A stretch of 7,069 nucleotides of DNA from CF-96 sp036269455 (GTDB lineage Bacteria; Chloroflexota; Dormibacteria; Aeolococcales; Aeolococcaceae), in assembly GCA_036269455.1 (NCBI GenBank), contig DATARS010000214.1, forward strand, positions 1-7,069, in the 5' to 3' direction. A program made the position numbers and the translations under genes. Below are positions 5,550 to 7,069 of the stretch, piece after piece (position 1 is the first letter of the stretch; each line of letters begins with the position of its first letter). Below the pieces are notes generated by a model, which was given only the letters and a program-made list of their open reading frames with translations, had not been told where the DNA came from and did not search any database.

Positions 5550-6739
5550 GCGGACGGCTGGCCCGCGAGGTCGCGGTGGTGGGGGTGGGGGAGACCCGCT
5601 TCGGCGAGCTCTTCGACCGCGGATATCACGACCTGGTCTGCGAGGCGGGGCTCGCCGCCCTCGACGACGCCGGGATCGCCCGGGAGCGGATCGAGGCGGC
5701 CTGGCTGGGCACCGCCACCCCCGGGGTGAGCGCGCTCGCCGGCGACGCCGCCACCGATCTCACCGAGCCGCTGGGGCTGCGCGGCATCCCCGCGACCCGG
5801 GTGGCCAACTACTGCACCACCGGGATGGAGGCGGTGCGCGCCGGCGCCCTGGCGATCGCCTCGGGGATGTACGACACCGCGCTGGTGGTCGGCGCCGAGA
5901 AGATGCGCGACGTCCCCGCCCGGGGCTCGCTGCTCGCCCGCCACATCCTCGAGACCCACCCGCTGCTCGCCAAGGGCCGCACCGCCCCGGGCCAGTTCGC
6001 CCTGCTCGGCACCCGCTATCTCGAGGAGCACGGCTACGACCGCGAGGTCCTCGCCGCGGTCGCGCTGAAGAACCACGAGAACGGCGCGCGCAACCCGCGC
6101 GCCCACTTCCGCAGGCCGATCACCGAGGAGCAGTGGGCGCGGGCGCCGATGGTCGCCACCCCGCTCGGCCTCTACGACTGCTGCCCGACCACCGACGGCG
6201 CCGCCGCCGCAGTGCTCACCACCCGGGAGGAGGCGGAGCGGCTCGGCAGGCCGTACGCGCTGCTCACCGGCATGGGTCTGTCCACCCACGGCGGCTACTT
6301 CACCACCCAGTTCGACCCGGACTCCGACTTCCTCGGCTTCCCGGCGACCCGCGGCGCCGCCGCCCAGGCCTACGCCCAGGCGGGGATCGAGGACCCGGCG
6401 CGCGAGCTCGACGTGGCCGAGTGCCACGACTGCTTCACCATCACCGAGCTGGTCAACTACGAGGACCTCGGCCTCTGCGGCCGCGGAGAGGGGGGACGGA
6501 TGGCGGCGGAGGGGCGCACCCGGCTGGGCGGCGACATCCCGGTCAACACCAGCGGCGGGCTGAAGGCCTGCGGCCACCCCATCGGAGCGACCGGGGTGCG
6601 CATGGTCGCCGACGTCGTCGACCAGCTGCTCGGCCGCTCCGGCGAGCGCCAGGTCGAGGGGGCGCGGCGCGGCCTGTGCCACACGCTCGGCGGCCCCGGG
6701 ATCGTCAGCTGCGTGATGGTCCTCGAGGCGGCCTCATGA
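5546..6739 (+). CDS. SCP2-type thiolase (acetyl-CoA acetyltransferase-like)
   Basis: This 397-residue enzyme belongs to the SCP2/archaeal-type thiolases and either makes or breaks a carbon-carbon bond between acyl-CoA units. Length and motifs match a complete thiolase. The nucleophile is Cys90 in ANYCTTGMEAVRAG. The HDCF loop (294-297, in AECHDCFTITELVN) replaces the NEAF loop of classical thiolases. The GHP loop is at 343-345 (NTSGGLKACGHPIGATG, His344), and a HTLGGPG segment (379-385) stands where classical thiolases have the CxG cysteine. In SCP2-type enzymes the HDCF cysteine is thought to stand in for that residue, so the active site looks functional. The gene overlaps both neighbours by ATGA, in a three-gene coupled operon. 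A complex with the upstream DUF35 fusion is likely by analogy with archaeal and steroid-degradation systems. The direction (condensation or cleavage) and the chain length cannot be told. Unlike the Ltp2-type aldolases of sterol degradation, as I recall them, it keeps the Cys nucleophile. Confidence 0.92.
   Translation: MSGRLAREVAVVGVGETRFGELFDRGYHDLVCEAGLAALDDAGIARERIEAAWLGTATPGVSALAGDAATDLTEPLGLRGIPATRVANYCTTGMEAVRAGALAIASGMYDTALVVGAEKMRDVPARGSLLARHILETHPLLAKGRTAPGQFALLGTRYLEEHGYDREVLAAVALKNHENGARNPRAHFRRPITEEQWARAPMVATPLGLYDCCPTTDGAAAAVLTTREEAERLGRPYALLTGMGLSTHGGYFTTQFDPDSDFLGFPATRGAAAQAYAQAGIEDPARELDVAECHDCFTITELVNYEDLGLCGRGEGGRMAAEGRTRLGGDIPVNTSGGLKACGHPIGATGVRMVADVVDQLLGRSGERQVEGARRGLCHTLGGPGIVSCVMVLEAAS
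6725..6728 (+). promoter_or_regulatory. Ribosome-binding site supporting start at 6736
   Basis: GAGG lies seven bases before ATG 6736, which overlaps the thiolase stop as ATGA. The same arrangement is used at the previous junction. The alternative start at 6856 has no GGAGG-like site at a proper distance (nearest is GGTGG at 6832-6836, about 19 bases away). Confidence 0.5.
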
Positions 6740-7069
6740 CCGCCAGGGGGGAAGCAGGGGGGAGTCCCCCCGCAGATGGCCGCGTCAGCGGCCGAACGAT
6801 CAGGGGGGAAGCAGGGGGGAGTCCCCCCGCAGGTGGCCGCGTCAGCGGCCGGACGATGCGCTCCTGGCGGGCCCACGAGCTCGGCGAGGCGGCGCAGGTG
6901 CTCCGCCTCGACGACGTCGAGGTGCCCACCCCGGGACCCAACGACGTGCTCATCGACGTCGAGGCCACCGGGCTCAACTTCCCCGACGTGCTGCTGCTCC
7001 GTGGCCAGTACCAGGACCGGCCGCCGCTCCCGTTCACCCCCGGGCTCGAGGTGGCCGGGCGGGTGATCG
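6736..7069 (+). CDS. NADPH:quinone oxidoreductase-like MDR protein, N-terminal part, with repeat-encoded leader
   Basis: The gene runs off the window; 111 complete codons are present. From residue 41 (MRSWRAHELG) it reads as the catalytic-domain start of a zinc-independent medium-chain dehydrogenase/reductase of the quinone oxidoreductase group: EVPTPGPNDVLIDVEATGLN, then FPDVLLLRGQYQ, then PPLPFTPGLEVAGRV. Such enzymes reduce quinones or enoyl groups (including enoyl-CoA in some relatives) with NADPH. The frame is open through residues 1-40, beginning at an ATG that overlaps the thiolase stop and has a GAGG seven bases upstream. Residues 4-41 are two 19-residue repeats (RGEAGGSPPADGRVSGRTI, then the same with G for D and M for I) encoded by a tandem palindromic repeat. 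Standard annotation would probably start at 6856; the ribosome-binding evidence favours 6736. The NADPH-binding Rossmann part lies outside the window. Family is confident, start uncertain. Confidence 0.8.
   Translation, partial: MTARGEAGGSPPADGRVSGRTIRGEAGGSPPAGGRVSGRTMRSWRAHELGEAAQVLRLDDVEVPTPGPNDVLIDVEATGLNFPDVLLLRGQYQDRPPLPFTPGLEVAGRVI
6744..6857. repeat. 57-bp tandem duplication of a double-hairpin element
   Basis: Two adjacent 57-bp units (6744-6800 and 6801-6857) differ at only two bases: A6776 versus G6833, and A6795 versus G6852. Each unit contains two perfect inverted repeats: GGGGGG-AGT-CCCCCC (6757-6771 and 6814-6828) and GGCCGC-GTCA-GCGGCC (6778-6793 and 6835-6850). An extra G6 run lies before the first stem of each unit (6746-6751 and 6803-6808) and could compete for the C6 arm. 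The length is a multiple of three, so the frame of the downstream gene is kept. A diverged single relative of the first half lies at 1744-1773. Confidence 0.93.

Noticed and set aside
6744..6857. Tandem units considered as a short CRISPR array.
   Set aside because: The units are directly adjacent with no unique spacers, number only two, and remain in a coding frame.
6457..6876. Minus-strand frames through the tandem repeat giving repeated CGGTPPCFPP peptides.
   Set aside because: The peptide repeats come from the DNA repeat read backwards, antisense to the thiolase end and the oxidoreductase start, with no start signal.

Overview
The window is very GC-rich chromosomal DNA with a G/C-biased third codon position. 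It carries five complete genes and the start of a sixth. The composition, the flavin-dependent luciferase-like oxidoreductase, the fused HMG-CoA-synthase-like/DUF35 protein beside a thiolase, and a leaderless-type promoter all suggest an actinobacterium, or a GC-rich relative of the Chloroflexota/Dormibacterota type. The phylum is inferred from gene style only; there is no rRNA or other marker gene.

Layout, left to right. (1) 3-1739 (+): a luciferase-like (LLM) oxidoreductase with an SCP2-like lipid-binding domain at its C-terminus. (2) 1740-1844: an intergenic gap with a G/C-rich hairpin related to the repeat near the right end, and a possible leaderless promoter. (3) 1845-2759 (+): a membrane-anchored SGNH/GDSL esterase. 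(4) 2788-3969 (-): a membrane-anchored polysaccharide deacetylase convergent with the esterase, only 28 bp apart. (5) 3970-4130: a divergent intergenic region. (6) 4131-5549, 5546-6739 and 6736-7069+ (+): a tightly coupled operon joined by two ATGA stop/start overlaps. It encodes an HMG-CoA-synthase-like domain fused to a DUF35 zinc-ribbon/OB-fold domain, an SCP2-type thiolase, and an NADPH:quinone-oxidoreductase-like protein of the MDR family that is cut by the window edge.

Functionally the window has two themes. The outer cytosolic genes (LLM-SCP2, HMGCS-like/DUF35, thiolase, quinone oxidoreductase) point to acyl-CoA, lipid or isoprenoid/steroid-like chemistry. The thiolase and the DUF35 fusion probably form one complex, by analogy with the archaeal thiolase/HMGCS/DUF35 complex. 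The central convergent pair acts outside the membrane, probably on cell-wall or capsular polysaccharide (deacylation and N-deacetylation).

The most unusual structure is a 57-bp tandem duplication at 6744-6857. Each unit holds two perfect inverted repeats. It lies in frame directly after the overlapping start codon of the last gene, so that protein appears to begin with two 19-residue repeats made from a palindromic element. A diverged relative of the same element follows gene 1. The second notable point is that the HMGCS-like domain seems to lack both the catalytic Cys and the catalytic His, while its thiolase partner keeps its active-site motifs.
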